DNA from: Phialocephala subalpina
Lineage: Eukaryota > Ascomycota > Leotiomycetes > Helotiales > Mollisiaceae
Direction: 5' to 3'
Assembly (NCBI GenBank): GCA_900073065.1
Contig: FJOG01000039.1
Coordinates: forward strand, 85,964 to 149,963
DNA length: 64,000 nt
This document shows, one piece after another, positions 22,338-34,549 of this stretch. Both the position numbers and the translations under genes were made by a program. Each line of letters starts with the position of its first letter. Position 1 is the first letter of the stretch. Below the pieces are notes generated by a model. It did no database searches. It saw nothing but the letters and a program-made list of their open reading frames with translations, and was not told where the DNA came from.

Positions 22338-22568
22338 ACCGAGTACCAAATATACCTAGCCGAGACAGTCGACAGGAGGATTCGTGGCAATTTGGTGACA
22401 TTCTGTCAATTTAATATTGCGCTTGGGGAAGTTATTGGATATGCCGTTGGAGCTATGTTTGTTCACGTTCCAGGCAATTGGGGCTATCTGTTGGGATTTT
22501 CTCTTGTCTTCTCAACCCTCATGCTGGTTGGGTTGGTACTCTATCAGCTGCAACAGGATGGAAGCTAA
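22338..22568 (+). pseudogene. Relic of an MFS sugar porter (spans 5-6)
   Basis: The frame 22338-22568 encodes YLAETVDRRIRGNLVTF, then FNIALGEVIGYAVGAMF and a second hydrophobic stretch (WGYLLGFSLVFSTLMLVGLV). This is the second half of the sugar-porter signature (aromatic-x2-E-x6-R, then RG-LV) followed by spans 5 and 6. It ends at TAA directly after the second span. No spans 1-4 or 7-12 are found nearby in any frame, so this is a fragment. The missing upstream part could lie in or before the assembly gap. Span and motif order match the family; the identification is from motif recognition. Confidence 0.65.
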
Positions 22569-23288
22569 TTCCAGTCCCTCTAGAATGTTACTTTTGCCCC
22601 AATTACTGATGCACAAACCATCTGACAACGGCACAAGAGTCAAGAACACCTTCGTCAGCATGATCGGACCAGTCTCGACAGAGACAGGCTTCAGATTGCC
22701 ATCTGGCAAAGCGACACAATTGAGAGAAGCCCGCGATCTGCCACAAAGATGACTGACGTCGAATAACATTCTTCCACCCTTCTCAAAACTCATGCCTTAT
22801 CAGCGTGAGAAATTGAATCTGGTTGAGCAAGCTGCCTCGAGCCTTTCCATACCTCTGAAAGTCACCAGTGGCACTCTCCCGCTGCTGGAATTGACCACGT
22901 AAATCCATCGAATTTCACTATGGGTTTCAGCGAAACTGAGATGAGTATGCTGAGTCCTACTGCACACTGGTATTCTAGGTCATGCCTCTTGTTTTTGAAT
23001 AATGACAGTTAGGGACAGGATGATCTGAGATCGATCGTTTGGAGATAGTTGGGACTTTCTGAATCCTGGAACACTCGAGCTTTAAAACAATGACCTTGTC
23101 AGGTTCCAGGCCCTTAGCGAAGCCGTCCTATACCTAGTCCGATGTCCCAAAGCCTTATGTTTTCCTTGCTGTTGAAGGGTTATTTGTCTGCGACAAAGTT
23201 GGCTGGGCGGCCGGCGATCACCACTACGAAAAATGGACCTTCGAATGTGTCGTAACCGGGGTATTATGAAAAAGCACAGAAGTGTGTC
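22569..23288. other. Intergenic region, transporter relic to MHYT gene
   Basis: No gene recognised. ORFs at 22512-22793 lack domain features. Confidence 0.4.
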
Positions 23289-25867
23289 TCATCCTCTAGC
23301 GTCAATGCAAACAGCAAGTAATTTATCAACATATGTTTCCGGGTCTTCAACCTCTTTCGTTGCCCCGCCTGTTGTCCCCAACCGCGTAAGTTTCATTTCT
23401 TCCATTTGTGACCCACCAAGTCCATCATCAATTACTGACCCCGGACCCCCATTACCAAGATCCCTGACATCAACGCTGACCTCCTGACTAACCATAATAC
23501 CTCCAAACTTTTGCATCTCCATCAGATTGATTTCGGAATTGTTATCTGAATTGACATTCAGCAACGCCCTTGGTTTCTTATGTGTGCTCCTGTCCCAGAA
23601 TTTCAGACCTGAGGTTTTAGTCTGTTCTTCCGGCACCAGCGTTGGCAATCTGTTCCTATTCAAGATCGCCCCAAACTCTTTATGTATCATACGTGCAAAA
23701 AATGCATGACTTGGGCTGTTTCTATGCACATGCTGCTGGGTTCTAAAGAAACTCAGAGGAGTAAACTCTAGTTTTTGACCACGGATGCGACAGTGGATTG
23801 GCACAATCATTTTGAAGACGATGAGTGTCGCTTGAGCCGGTTTCGAGTCTCCACTCAATCCACAACATGGTGCTGAGACCGGTTTTGCGATGAGGAGAGC
23901 ATTGTCAAAGAGAGAGTCATTGATTTCTTCTCTCAATTCTTCAAGCGTCTCATGTAGTTGTGTCGCAAAAGTCTGTGCTCTCTTCAAGATTGCAGAGCTC
24001 CCTGACTCCGCTTTCAGGAACTTCAAGCACGCAGTAACAGACCAGCCATCTAGCTGCGATAGATAAGAGATCTTCCAATCGTTTAGATCGTCAATTGGTA
24101 GTTGCATGGCAGGAAGTTGGCTTCTGGCATCTTTACGGACAAGGACATCAAAGCCGTCTTGGATGCTGGCCCGGATTGCGAACAGGGCCAAGTGGACCCC
24201 GGTATTCAGGATGTGCGCTTCGTTGGAATATTCGTACATGCTAGAGAAGCGGTCCTGGAGGTCGTTGCAGTTGATTTGCATGCTTTGCGCTATGATGTGA
24301 ACCACGTTTTGAATCTCAGTGAAACGGTAGCCGGAGGCTGCGAGGCGCTCCGCTTCTCTATTGTTTGCGCGCCGAACGAGAAACAGGAGTTGACCTCTGC
24401 CGAGAATAGGTGGGGCCACACTGTCTCTTTCTAGGTCTGCGGAGCCTTCGGATGCGCTTCGTCGAGCTGCAGATTTGAAGGTGGCTGTCTGACCGGTACT
24501 GAATATGTCATCAAAGAGGACGCCGACATTCTCCAGTGGCTCATTCAGCTGCTCCGCCAAATTGGAAGCCGCGATGCAAAACAGTTCACGAAAGATAATC
24601 GAGTAGTCCCCAACAGACTCGCCTTTATTATCAATAGGGTCGTCTTCGGATTTCCGTCCCGACCGAGATCCGTTCCGCGTCGAACCGTGGTAGAGATGAT
24701 TACGCATGCCAGGTAAAATGCTGGAGATGCTGCTCCAATTGCGCGTAGCTCGGAAAATCCAGTGGAATACGGGGTGCGAAACTCCAAATACTTTGTCAAA
24801 AGACTGTTCTCTTGGTCAGTACATTCCGGGAAAGAGAATCGCGCGGTTGACATACCCGTTCATCATGGGAATTCGTGACCTTCTGGCTCGGCAAAAGGCC
24901 TTCCGGTGTCACCATGAGCCTTCCATTCTGGTCGAAGGTAGCAGAAGCCAGGATAATATGCTGTGCTCCGTCGGCAGAACGAGCCATTCTCCTCTGCGCA
25001 AGTGTTGCGAGGACTATGAGGATGAAGCAAGCAGCAATCGACTATTTGCCTCAGTATCAATACAGGCTGACTCACATGAAGCGAACGTACCAGTACAATC
25101 ACAACAATAACTGTCGAATTTCTCGAAATGTTATGAGGTGATGAAGGACCGCTTTGCCTCAGGCGATACTGCGTTCCTACGGATGCCAACCAGTGCATGC
25201 CAAACACAGCGCCCGCCAGAATGAGAGCACAAAGAGCCCTCTTCCACCAAGAGTTCGTCCAGGAAGCCCGAAGGATGAAAAACACCCAGAGCGCTACGAC
25301 ACTAGCAGCAGCAGCAACGACCGCAGATCCCACGACATTCCCGACGCTGTATATGCAAGTGTAGTTTGAGATACCGGCTTGGCCAAGGTAATGCATTCCG
25401 CAGATGGCTAGTCCGGCTAAAACTCCTCCTATCGCAACGCGAACATTGCTGACTTGATCTTCAGAACCTACGGTGGTGAAAGCGGCTAGGAGGACCAGAA
25501 TCGGAACGAAGAAGGATAAGGTCGTAAATCCGGAGCTGTATGAGATCTGCATTGCGGCTTGCCCATCGCCAAGGACGATTGCACGGTTGCTGATATAGTG
25601 CATGCACCAGATGGCGATCCCTCCCATGGAGATCGATGAGCCAAAGAGGAGATACCTACAGAGCCCCGTTAGCTCTGCTGAAATCTAGGTTAGAGAAACG
25701 TACCAGTTATAGAGACCTCTCCCCGCGGTCCTTCGATTAATGAGCTCCAATGTCGTCAACGCTCCAACATAGCTAACCAAGTATGACAGCATAACAAATC
25801 CAGGAGAGAAATATCTAGGAACGACAAGTCCCTCCCACGCTTGCCACGAAGCAGTGCCATTCAACAT
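23289..25867 (-). CDS. MHYT-domain integral membrane sensor protein
   Basis: Four exons, 25867-25704, 25655-25091, 25041-24856 and 24803-23289, give 810 codons (809 residues). The introns are GT-AG (48, 49 and 52 nt). The N-terminal third holds the MHYT domain: seven hydrophobic segments containing the repeated motif WCMHYISN, CGMHYLGQ and FGMHWLAS. The bacterial domain is proposed to bind copper or sense gases; the fungal role is not established. The last span (AACFILIVLATLAQRR) is created by splicing. A conserved cytoplasmic region follows, beginning ADGAQHIILASATFDQNG and then FDKVFGVSHPVFHWIFRATR. After it comes a long soluble C-terminal region with no recognised catalytic domain. The ATG at 25867 is the first in frame; the frame stays open to 25939, so a further 5' exon is possible. 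Confidence 0.87.
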
Positions 25868-27284
25868 TGTGCTTTGGTGATCCTGCCGATGTAGAGACAG
25901 AGTCCGAGTTTCGTTCGCAAGTGGTACGACAGAGAACAAGAAGTTGCTTCTAGAACTCGAGGTTAAGCGCTGCTGGTATATTATTCATTTAATTGTCAAA
26001 GCCACCAATGCAACGGTTCCTTAGGTCAGCAGGGTAAGAATTGCAACTACAAGGATAAAATACATTGACATTCAGCTGACCCAATTTCAGCGGTGCCACA
26101 CTGATAGCTATCCGCAGAACTCGAAGAGATTATTGGCTTAAACTCCCTTGTCAAGCTGAATATGTCAGAATAAAGTTTTGATATGGCTTGGTATCCGATC
26201 GGTGCTACATGAGCCCTGCGCACAATGCAGTCCGTAGCCAATCCCCAAGCTAGAGGGTGAGCCGTGCTGGCGATCATCTTCCAAGTTAGGAGGCCCCTCC
26301 GGTGGCTACCCCGGACTAGAGATGATTGGATAACCTTATCTCCGTGTTAGCACCCTTGAAATGCAATCCCAGCCACCTGGCGACCAAAGGACGGCTGGGT
26401 CATCCGCGCTTCGAGCCTTCGCTGAGCAAACTGCCCGCGAGTCGGGCCGCGGGAAGGAGCGGCCCGATACTGATCAAAGTCGTCGAATTACAAGTTCACT
26501 GCAGCGTACGGTACGGTAGACTTAGTTTTCGTCGCAAATTCGGCGTTAATTAGGGGGGAATTACAATAAATCAATCAGCTTAAAGGACCTGTAACGAGCA
26601 GTCTTCCTGCGCTCACATTAAAGCATACATCCCCGCCCAGCTCGTTGGTGCAGGCCAGGCGTTCTCTTGCCATCGCTTTATGGCGGTATAAACTATACTG
26701 CCCATAAACAACGGTGTCCAACTGCCCAATGTGCATGAACACCAAAAAAATTATGATTTTCCAAAGTACTCGGAAAATTCTCAAAGTTTCTAGGTGTACT
26801 ATATTTCAGTCATAGGTATGGGCTTATTTCTCATATTTTATGACGTTGTTGTGCTGAAAATTGATTTGGGGCGGGTTGGGTAGTATAGCGCTTTGCTGTT
26901 CACCAGTTTATTAGCCAAATCTAAAATTGCTTTAAATCTTACGAGTTAGTCTACATGGAACATTTAGAGAATTCTAAACTTGCAGGCTCCTGCTTATTGG
27001 ATTCATATCTTTTTATTCCCAGCTGTACGAGTTTATTTGGGCCCCGAATGACTGATCAAAGCCTCGCATAGAGGCTGGAAGTGGCGTATGCAACTATGCC
27101 AAGAAACAGGCAACTAAGTTAGCCAAGTGAGGGGAACCTTTAGACAACATGTCTTGCAGTCTTGACACAACTTCGCTCTCTTGCCCCCCAATATGCGCCT
27201 CAGTGCATGACATCTCAGCTGCCACGACGAGCGTTGTTCGTAGCCAGGTTTCCTGTCCCGCTCTGATCGGTCGCTGGCACAACG
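25868..27284. other. Intergenic region, 1.4 kb
   Basis: Divergent 5' flanks of the MHYT and NLR-like genes. Only short ORFs without domain features are seen. Confidence 0.45.
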
Positions 27285-30200
27285 ATGGATCATGCTCCCT
27301 CCGAAAGCCCTAGCGACGTGGCAGCGCTGTGGGGGGAAGCTTTGGATGCCTATACTGAGATATCAAAAGTCGATATCGGGAGTAAATTGTCTTCTCAAAG
27401 GAGTGTTGCAACTATTATGAGGGACCAAGAGCATCAGCTCGATATCTTCAAGGACTTCCGTCACAACAAGGGCAAAATCGAGAAGATAGGATCCATCATC
27501 TCCAACAACGCTTCTTATATACAAAGTGCGGCCAATCAAATCTCCAGCGCAGCGAGTACGGCTTTTCTACCAAGTGCGGCTATTCTCACTGCCTTTACAT
27601 ACGTTATGACCCCTCAAAGCAGGTGTCCGACGGCTACAACGTGATCGAAAGCTTATTTGATCATATGCGATCTTTCTTCCGGCGATTATCTTCGCTCGAG
27701 GGTAAAATCCCGCCGCGGAAGGAATTCCAACATGATCTCATCAAAGTCTTCTCGTCATACCGCATACGCCCACTGCTACTGTCTCCAGGGCAGATTCAGA
27801 GCATGGGCCCGCGCCTTGTTCGACGGCAAAGACACGAAAGTACAAGAGATATATGACTCTCTGCATGAGAATCTCAAGAGTTTGTAAAAGGCCACCATGA
27901 TCCAAACTCTCAGGACATGCATCGATACGTACGACAAGGTGAAGGCAATCAGCGAAACTTCAAATCCATGCAAGAGTCTCTGGACAAGAATAACTCCATG
28001 AACCAGGCGCTCTTGGCCTTTGTTAAGAGCACTCATTATAATGTCAGCGTGCTGATCAGGCGGAGCCAGGAAAACGAATACTCAGTACAGGAGAGTCTAC
28101 GCATTTCAAGAGCTCAGACGAAAGATATTCAGCCGCAGCACCAACTAAAGTCTTCGAGGAGTAGGCCTGCGAACTTCGCTCGTCTGAAGCGGCTTCTCCT
28201 TACTGCTGCCGAGGCCGGCATGCAGCGACGCCAGGCAGAGTTGGAGCGGGCGTCTGTTCGCCACGTCTTTGAGTGGATCGAGAATGACTCCGCATTTTTG
28301 GACGTCGTCAACAAGAGGACCCAAACATGCGCTCGCTCCAGAATATGCTGCGCTGGTGCTCCATTCAGGCTGCAGAAAGGGATGCCCGCTATTGCGAAGC
28401 GGCCTTGCGCGGCCTAGTTCCTGGGCTATCTGGTGCTGGGGACTCGGCCTCGGGCGTTGATGAGGATTGGCACAACCTTATTGAGTCTAAGTACTCAAAT
28501 AACTCCCAAAGAAGGCAGATTTTTGTTCTCGACGGAATTGACGAAACTGAAGACGAGGATATCGCTAAACTAGCTGAAATCTTCATCAGGGTCCAGGGCC
28601 AAAATTTAGAAATCCAGATCATAATGACTAGTGATCCCTCTCGGGAAGAATATCTGTCGCAGATCTTCTCTAAACCCATCGAATTGGTCAAGTAAAGGAT
28701 TGTTGGGGATATGCGTCGTTTCGCTTCTTCCCATACCAAGAATCTACCAAAGCTCCAGAAACTTAGTCCCAATTTCCGCAAATCAATCGGCAAGAAGGCT
28801 TCAGCCAAAGCCGACTCGTTCCTGTATATTGTACACGCTATGCGAAGATCGGACAGAATTGGCTACGAAGGGGCCGTAGGCATAGAACTGGAAATTCTTC
28901 CTTCCAATACCACCGCTGTATACGAAACCTTCCTCAACGATTGCCAGAGGAACCGAAGCCTGGAAGACCGAGAGGTTCTGCGCCGCCTCCTGGCCTGGCT
29001 CGCGTACGCGGAATCTAAGCTCACATTTGGTGGAGCTGTCTTGCTCATCAACATCATCCGAAAGAGAAGCTCAATAAGTATGGATGAAGCGTTCAACGGG
29101 CCACTCGCAAGGCTCCTGTGCATCTCTAGCAGCGGGGACGGGAATCTCGCAGACAGCGACTCCAGTGGCTATGAGACTGACGAGGTGGACTCAGACGACT
29201 CTGAGGATATGGCCGGAATCATCGAAGATGCTGATAGTTTTCTCCATTTCCAAGAGCGGTCCTTGAGAGCCTATTTCCGCCAGGCAATAGACGATCCGCA
29301 TGTTTTGAAATGCACGACTAATGAAGCTCAAGTCATCATCTTTAAGATCATCTCCACAATTCCAACCTTGGAGAGCGAATACGGGGCCACGATATTGTTT
29401 TACTTGCCGAACGCTTGCGGGTGAGCAGCCCAGAGGAGCCTGAAGCTCTACGCCGCTACCTGGAGCCTGGCGCATATTTTGGAAATCGAGGTCGATAAAG
29501 TCGGCGGCGAATTAGCCAAGGAAGTCCTGGAGAGCCTTTTCAGTATTTTGAGCAATAATAACAGCTGTCTGAAGCTTCTCGAGGCTGTCACTAACGGCAG
29601 CTCGACGATCCTCAACGGGCAAGGGGAGGAAGAGGATAGAGTTTTAGCAACGCTTGGGTCCTGGGCAAGACGTACGCTTCGCCTGCCACCCGGCTCCCTC
29701 GCACACGAGGTCCTCCAGTGGTTCCGGCCGCTCGCAGAAGAGCCGCATCGAGTATTCATCCCGATTGCCCGGGAGGTGATTCACGACTCGCAGGCATACT
29801 TCGACGATGTCGAGTTTGCATGCCAACGGCTTGCTGAGCTGCTCTTCGAAGATTTCAGGCTATCAGAGGAACCCATCGTCAAAACAGCCGCTCTTGAGGA
29901 GATGGGGGAGCTACAAGGAAAGCTTGGCGAGGTGCTCGGGAGTGACTGCAAGGCTGCCGAGTTGCCGACAACCGTGACGCTGGCACTTATGCCTCGCAAA
30001 CTAGGTCCTGCACTCGATCTAGCTGATGTCCTACAGGCCGCGTTCCAATATTGTGTGCGTTTGTTGACGGACGATATCGGGTACAACGACTTTCATGGCT
30101 TTCGCCGTCTCGCGGTCGTATTGAGCTGTGTTGGCGGATTGGGGAAGGATGCACAGGTAGCGCTGACAGCGCAGCTATATGTTATCGACAGGGATGTTCG

Positions 30201-30702
30201 TGAGAAGGAGCTCGCAAAGCGACGACTTTCCGGAGAAAAGAAAGAGCAGGAGAAAGAGGAACGCGGGGTCTCTGCAGAGGCTCCTGGACCTCCTGGAGAC
30301 TCCACTGGCGAAGACCGCAGCGGTACCACTGTTCGGGGAGAGCCAGCTACACTTGCAGATGAGATGGCTGAGGGGCTTTTGGGCGATTCATTCTTCTGTT
30401 GCAATTTATGCAGCAAGGAGATAAGAGACTGGGCACACGGTGGTGCATACTTATGCCTACAGTGCATTGACTGCGACATCTGCGAGGAGTGCTTTGCGAA
30501 GAAGGAGGCTCGCGAGAATGGGGAGATGGAGCCGGATTGGCGGGTAATGTGCCCACAGGGCCACCGGCATGTCAAGGCTCCCGTGAAAGGCTGGAGGGGG
30601 GTCAAGGATGGTAGACTGAGGATTGGAGAGAAGGAAGCGCCTTTTAGGGAGTGGCGGAATGATCTAGAGATGAAGTGGAAAGCCTGCTGGGATCGATATT
30701 AG
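27285..30702 (+). pseudogene. NACHT/NLR-type STAND gene with several frame breaks and stops
   Basis: Successive frames read like one fungal STAND protein. The N-terminal helical domain (from MDHAPSESPSDVAALWGEAL) occupies 27285 to about 27615. The frame then shifts (SDGYNVIESLFDHMRSFFRR, about 27623-27760), shifts again (GRFRAWARALFDGKD), meets TAA at 27885, and shifts at about 27960 (FEWIENDSAFLD) and again near 28320. The Walker B-like block QIFVLDGIDETEDED is at about 28520-28565. In-frame stops follow: TAA at 28693 and TGA at 29422. The last segment (to 30702) has helical repeats and a Cys-rich ZZ-like finger (CCNLCSKEI, then CLQCIDCDICEECF and CPQGHRH). No intact GxxGxGK[ST] P-loop is seen where it should be (about 28310-28350). 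These breaks do not match GT-AG introns, so the gene looks dead. Intact relatives act in fungal non-self recognition. Confidence 0.75.
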
Positions 30703-31008
30703 TTGGAAACGGACGAGTAAGAGGTACAAATTTTTGTTTGTTTCAGCGTTTAAGCCTTATGTTGACAATCATATTGAACACATTTGAAGAGGAAGTCGAA
30801 ATTGAGAGGCAACGCCAATTTGTGGCTTCGTTCTGGTACTCGCCTTTGGGCCTCAGAGCCCTGGATTAAGATATATTCTATTTCTAGGTTTTGGTTCTCA
30901 AAGTGTGTACCTCATTAAGTATGTTCTGGCGGGCTCGGGTCAGGTTAAAATACGCAGCTCGTGGGGCTAGTCGGGTTCGTGGATAGAACAGATACAATCA
31001 TGAATTAC
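30703..31008. other. Spacer after NLR-like gene
   Basis: About 300 bp with no recognised gene. Confidence 0.4.
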
Positions 31009-31355
31009 CTATTCATCAATTAAGGCATTGAGACCACCAAGTGTACCAGTCATTGCCTGAAATTTGTCGTAATATTCAAGCCGCTTACTGTAGAAGGGCA
31101 ATAAACGAACGCCCAATCGTAGGTCACTTCGTCGCAGCCAGTAAGCTGGACTAATTCGATAATCGTCGCACAAAGTAATCAGCCATACGTAGAATAAGCC
31201 TGTAAATGGAGTGGGCAAAGATGCTTGATTGTTTTCAGAGAGCAAAGAGCTCTTGATGTACTGGGGAACACGTGGCTAGCATAAACCCCGAATCTGGCTA
31301 ATACAAATAAGGATTTTTGAGAAACTCGTATGGCCCTGCCACACTACTGTCATCG
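31009..31355 (-). pseudogene. C-terminal fragment of a 2EXR-family gene
   Basis: The minus frame encodes PQYIKSSLLSENNQASL and TPFTGLFYVWLITLCDDY, closely matching the C terminus of the 2EXR gene copy at 37816-38664. It is truncated upstream and carries TAG where the other copy has AAG (in the GLCK-PRAPQY region). It continues beyond the point where the other copy stops, because its codon CGA is TGA there. No 2EXR domain is present in this fragment. Confidence 0.65.
31088..31355. repeat. Segmental duplicate of 37748-38007
   Basis: About 265 bp match 37748-38007 in the same orientation, with scattered substitutions and one or two indels (for example TAGAAGGGCAATAAACGA and GTAAATGGAGTGGGCAAAG are shared). 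Similarity stops abruptly at both ends. Confidence 0.85.
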
Positions 31356-31765
31356 TAGTCGGCAAATCTGGTCCTCTTCCTCTCGCTTGTAAGCTGGCAA
31401 TCTGCTCTCGAAAGCTTTCTTTTCTTTCCACTTCTGGCTATAAATATAACTTGGCCGTCTGTGTCCATTGTTCAAGCACGCTAGTACTTGTTCTACATAT
31501 CACGTCAAATTCCTGCCATGGATCGAGTATCTTGCAGGCAAAAAGAAGTATGCGTATAAGTATCCGTGAAAAGCAGCAAGCCGAATCTACATCAACACCA
31601 AAAGGTTAGAAGGAGAGGGGGAATAGAGCGGGCAGCAAATCGGGGTTAAAGTCCTTGATTCGGAGATGGAGGTGTGGTGTGACTTGTTATGGTTGCCGCC
31701 AAGCCGAAAAAACTAGGCAGTTTGCATATAAGGCGTAAGACTACTACTAATAAACCCCGCCTTAT
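31356..31765. other. Spacer
   Basis: No recognised gene. It precedes the AT-rich block. Confidence 0.4.
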
Positions 31766-32185
31766 AAGGCTAATTATATTTTATTTAAAAATTATTCTTT
31801 TTATTCTTTTAAATTAAAAGTTATTATTTTATTATTCGAATATTATTATATTTAATAAAATAATTTATAAAATACTTTTCAATATATTATAATAAATTAT
31901 TCCAATTTGATAAATTTATTTGATTATTTTATAAAATTCAAAATTCAAAATTCAAAATTAAATAAAGTTTTTAAAGGAAAATAATATATTTTTCTTATAA
32001 TTCCAAAAATTTAATATTAAAATTTTAATCCAAGGAATATAATTAATAGGAACTTGGAAGTTAATAAGAAGAGATAATAAAAAATGGAAAGTATTTATTA
32101 AAGAAAAATATAAATTATATAAATAAACTTTTTTATTTACTAATAATAAATAAATTTTAACTTATTTAATATTATATTCGAATAC
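31766..32185. other. AT-rich island, probable RIP-degraded or decayed repeat
   Basis: For about 420 bp the sequence is made almost only of A and T, with runs such as TTATATTTTATTTAAAAATT, in sharp contrast with both flanks. All frames are full of stops. Such blocks in ascomycetes usually derive from transposons mutated by repeat-induced point mutation (known); the assignment here is inferred from composition alone. Confidence 0.7.
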
Positions 32186-32499
32186 TCCTCTTTGATTTAC
32201 ACCTTATCTCAATAGCTCACAAAATCCATTTATTGATTTATTTGCATTTTTATTTATCTAGAGTCTATAGAGATCGATAGAAAGTTGTATTTATAGATTG
32301 GGCGCTACCATAGGGCTACCAGCTATCAGACAATTGACCGAGTACCAAGCTGCTTCCTACCCGCAACCTGTTTGATGTAAAGTGCAGGTCCCGAGTATTC
32401 TCCTCTCGCATATAGAATAAAGAGGAATTCCTCATGATCCTCATCTGGGTCGATATCTGAAGGTTAGATTTTAGTCACTGCAGTTGTTGAGGAAGTGCT
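32186..32499. other. Spacer, composition returning to normal
   Basis: No gene recognised between the AT-rich block and the 2EXR relic. Confidence 0.35.
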
Positions 32500-33600
32500 T
32501 TAATCAATTGGAGGCCTACCTTCGTTAAATCCTAGTTCCTGTACTCGGGTTTCCATTGCCCCATGTAGCTTGATACACGCGCCCCTGCGGATCTCACACC
32601 ACGCACTTCTCACTTCACCATTGGCCGACGAAATATACGTGGGGTACAGTTCCCCAAAGCTTTTCTTGACTCTAGTGAGGCATGCATCAGGTTCATCTGC
32701 AAACGTCTCCCCATCCACAACTAGATATACATGTTGAATATTGTTGGAGTAGATTCCTCTAATGAAAGTTATGAGAGGTGCAGGTTGGAATCCGACCTCT
32801 GTCAATTGAATCTATGTGATGTAAGGAATAGCGATGAATGTGATTCTAGGTGCTTTGATGAAGATATCTGACATCCACGAAGGTTCATAAGGTTCTGGAC
32901 TCTGTAGTCAAGAAATCATAGGATGTCGAACGGACTGGCGTAGACAGCTGGAACTTGGCAAGCCTCGTCGCTCAGTCTTATCAGTTGCGGAGCGGTTGGA
33001 GGCAAAATGTATGGTATTGATGTCAAATCTGTCTGTCTAGCTAAGTGGAAATGTCTGCTTGATATAGTGCTCTCGCTGGAACATCGGCTTTAGGCCAAAC
33101 CGCCTAGTGAGATGATGCATAACTGATGATGCGGCTTCATGCCAACATGCTACAATTTCTCCATCGCATTGAGACCATCGTCACAGATTACGAGTCCTCA
33201 ACTGACAAGTCTGATGAGCTTTTCCAGCGCCAAATTCCGAGATTGACTGATGCGAAGGAGGGGATGCGTCAAAGCCGTTGCCGCGAGGACATGGAGACCT
33301 CCAGGTTGACAGACAGTTCGTGCTCCAACAAGTCGAGGGGTGTTGAGATGATAGGTCCGGATCTTCAATTGAAGCTCCAGTGGAAGCTTGGGGGGAAATG
33401 CAAATATTCCGGTAGCAACTGGGACGTCGATGTCTCTAGATTGGTTTTGTATCGTCTTTGCATTCTCCAGACTACTGACCTTGGCCTCGAGTCTCTTGAT
33501 TGTAGCGAGCAGAAGTTGCAAGGTATTATTAGGGACTTGAGTCGAAGTTGATGGTGACGGTGAGGGTGTAGCTTTACTTCCGAGACTTCACTTTCTGTCT
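32500..33600 (-). pseudogene. Degenerate 2EXR-family gene
   Basis: Minus frame 33521-33198 carries the family's coiled-coil leader (TQVPNNTLQLLLATIKRLEA) and then a 2EXR-like core (FPPKLPLELQLKIRTYHLN, PRLVGARTV), ending in a stop. A separate frame at 32805-32500 contains IQHVYLVVDGETFADEP, which resembles the C-terminal part of the same family. No in-frame ATG precedes the leader: an upstream TGA closes the frame and only TTG is available. The conserved IW of the domain reads IR. Together these indicate a decayed copy rather than a working gene. Confidence 0.6.
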
Positions 33601-34549
33601 GATGGAGAGGCGGCACGGAGTGTACTCAAAATTTGCGATAGATTCATGTACCACATCTCCTCTCGATGTCCTGTTCCCTCTATTCGCAAATGTAGGATCA
33701 CTTAATAGTGACTTCACCTCTCCCATGCCCCTTTGCATTGGAAATCGCACCCCCTTTCGTAAAAGTTAATTGGATGCACGTGACAATAACTCGGGAATAG
33801 GAAGGAACAGTCTGCTGAGTTGTTCATGTGGGCAAGCGCTTTCCGCCTCAAAATCGTTGTGAATCTGCCTTCGGGTTTGCTTTGGGCTGGCAGGTTGGCA
33901 GCCCCACCTGGTGACGTGGGTATACAGATCGCAAACTTTCTTCTTCGTGCCACGAGCGACTGAACGGCGACTAGAATGGCATCGAGATGCTTCAACATAG
34001 TACTCGGGCAGTAATGTAGAGGATTTCGGGTCGGCAGGTGTCTCGCCCGAGAATTGGGACGAGTTTGCCTTGGGTGGTAGGGCAGTTCAGCCTCGCGAGG
34101 TGAGCTGTACCGCTACACCGAGTGTCTCCCGCGCCCAAGAATCAAGGCAGAGTGCCCTGTGCGACTTCGCGTACCAATTTACGACAAACGAAACAGCGGT
34201 GTGAGCAGCCACTTGCTTTAGAATCGGGGCAGTTTTGCCTTGGGCGCTGAATACGAGGGGGAAGGAGCAGGATATTTTGCTTTTGAGCTGCAATTCGCTG
34301 GCTGTCAAGGCGGCACAACATTCTTACTGACATTTGGTTTAATTCAATTGGTGAGTTCTAAGATTTTCCCCGCAGCTTACGTACTAGCTTTGTGCAAATT
34401 CCGAAAACTTCCTTCGGAAGAACGATATATCTATATCGTCCCCCCTCGGCTTCTTTCTGTTCAGCAACGAAGTGCTGTCAAAAGTTTGACTTGAAAAGTA
34501 AATGGGGCCCGCTGCGTGATGTAAGTTAACACTCGATACCACAGGCACA
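33601..34549. other. Intergenic region
   Basis: Short ORFs only. This is the 5' flank of the zinc-finger gene at 34550. Confidence 0.4.

Noticed and set aside
29422..29480. Intron to explain the TGA in the NLR-like gene
   Set aside because: A GTGAGC donor overlaps the stop, but the nearest acceptors give introns of only 13-25 nt, too short for fungi.
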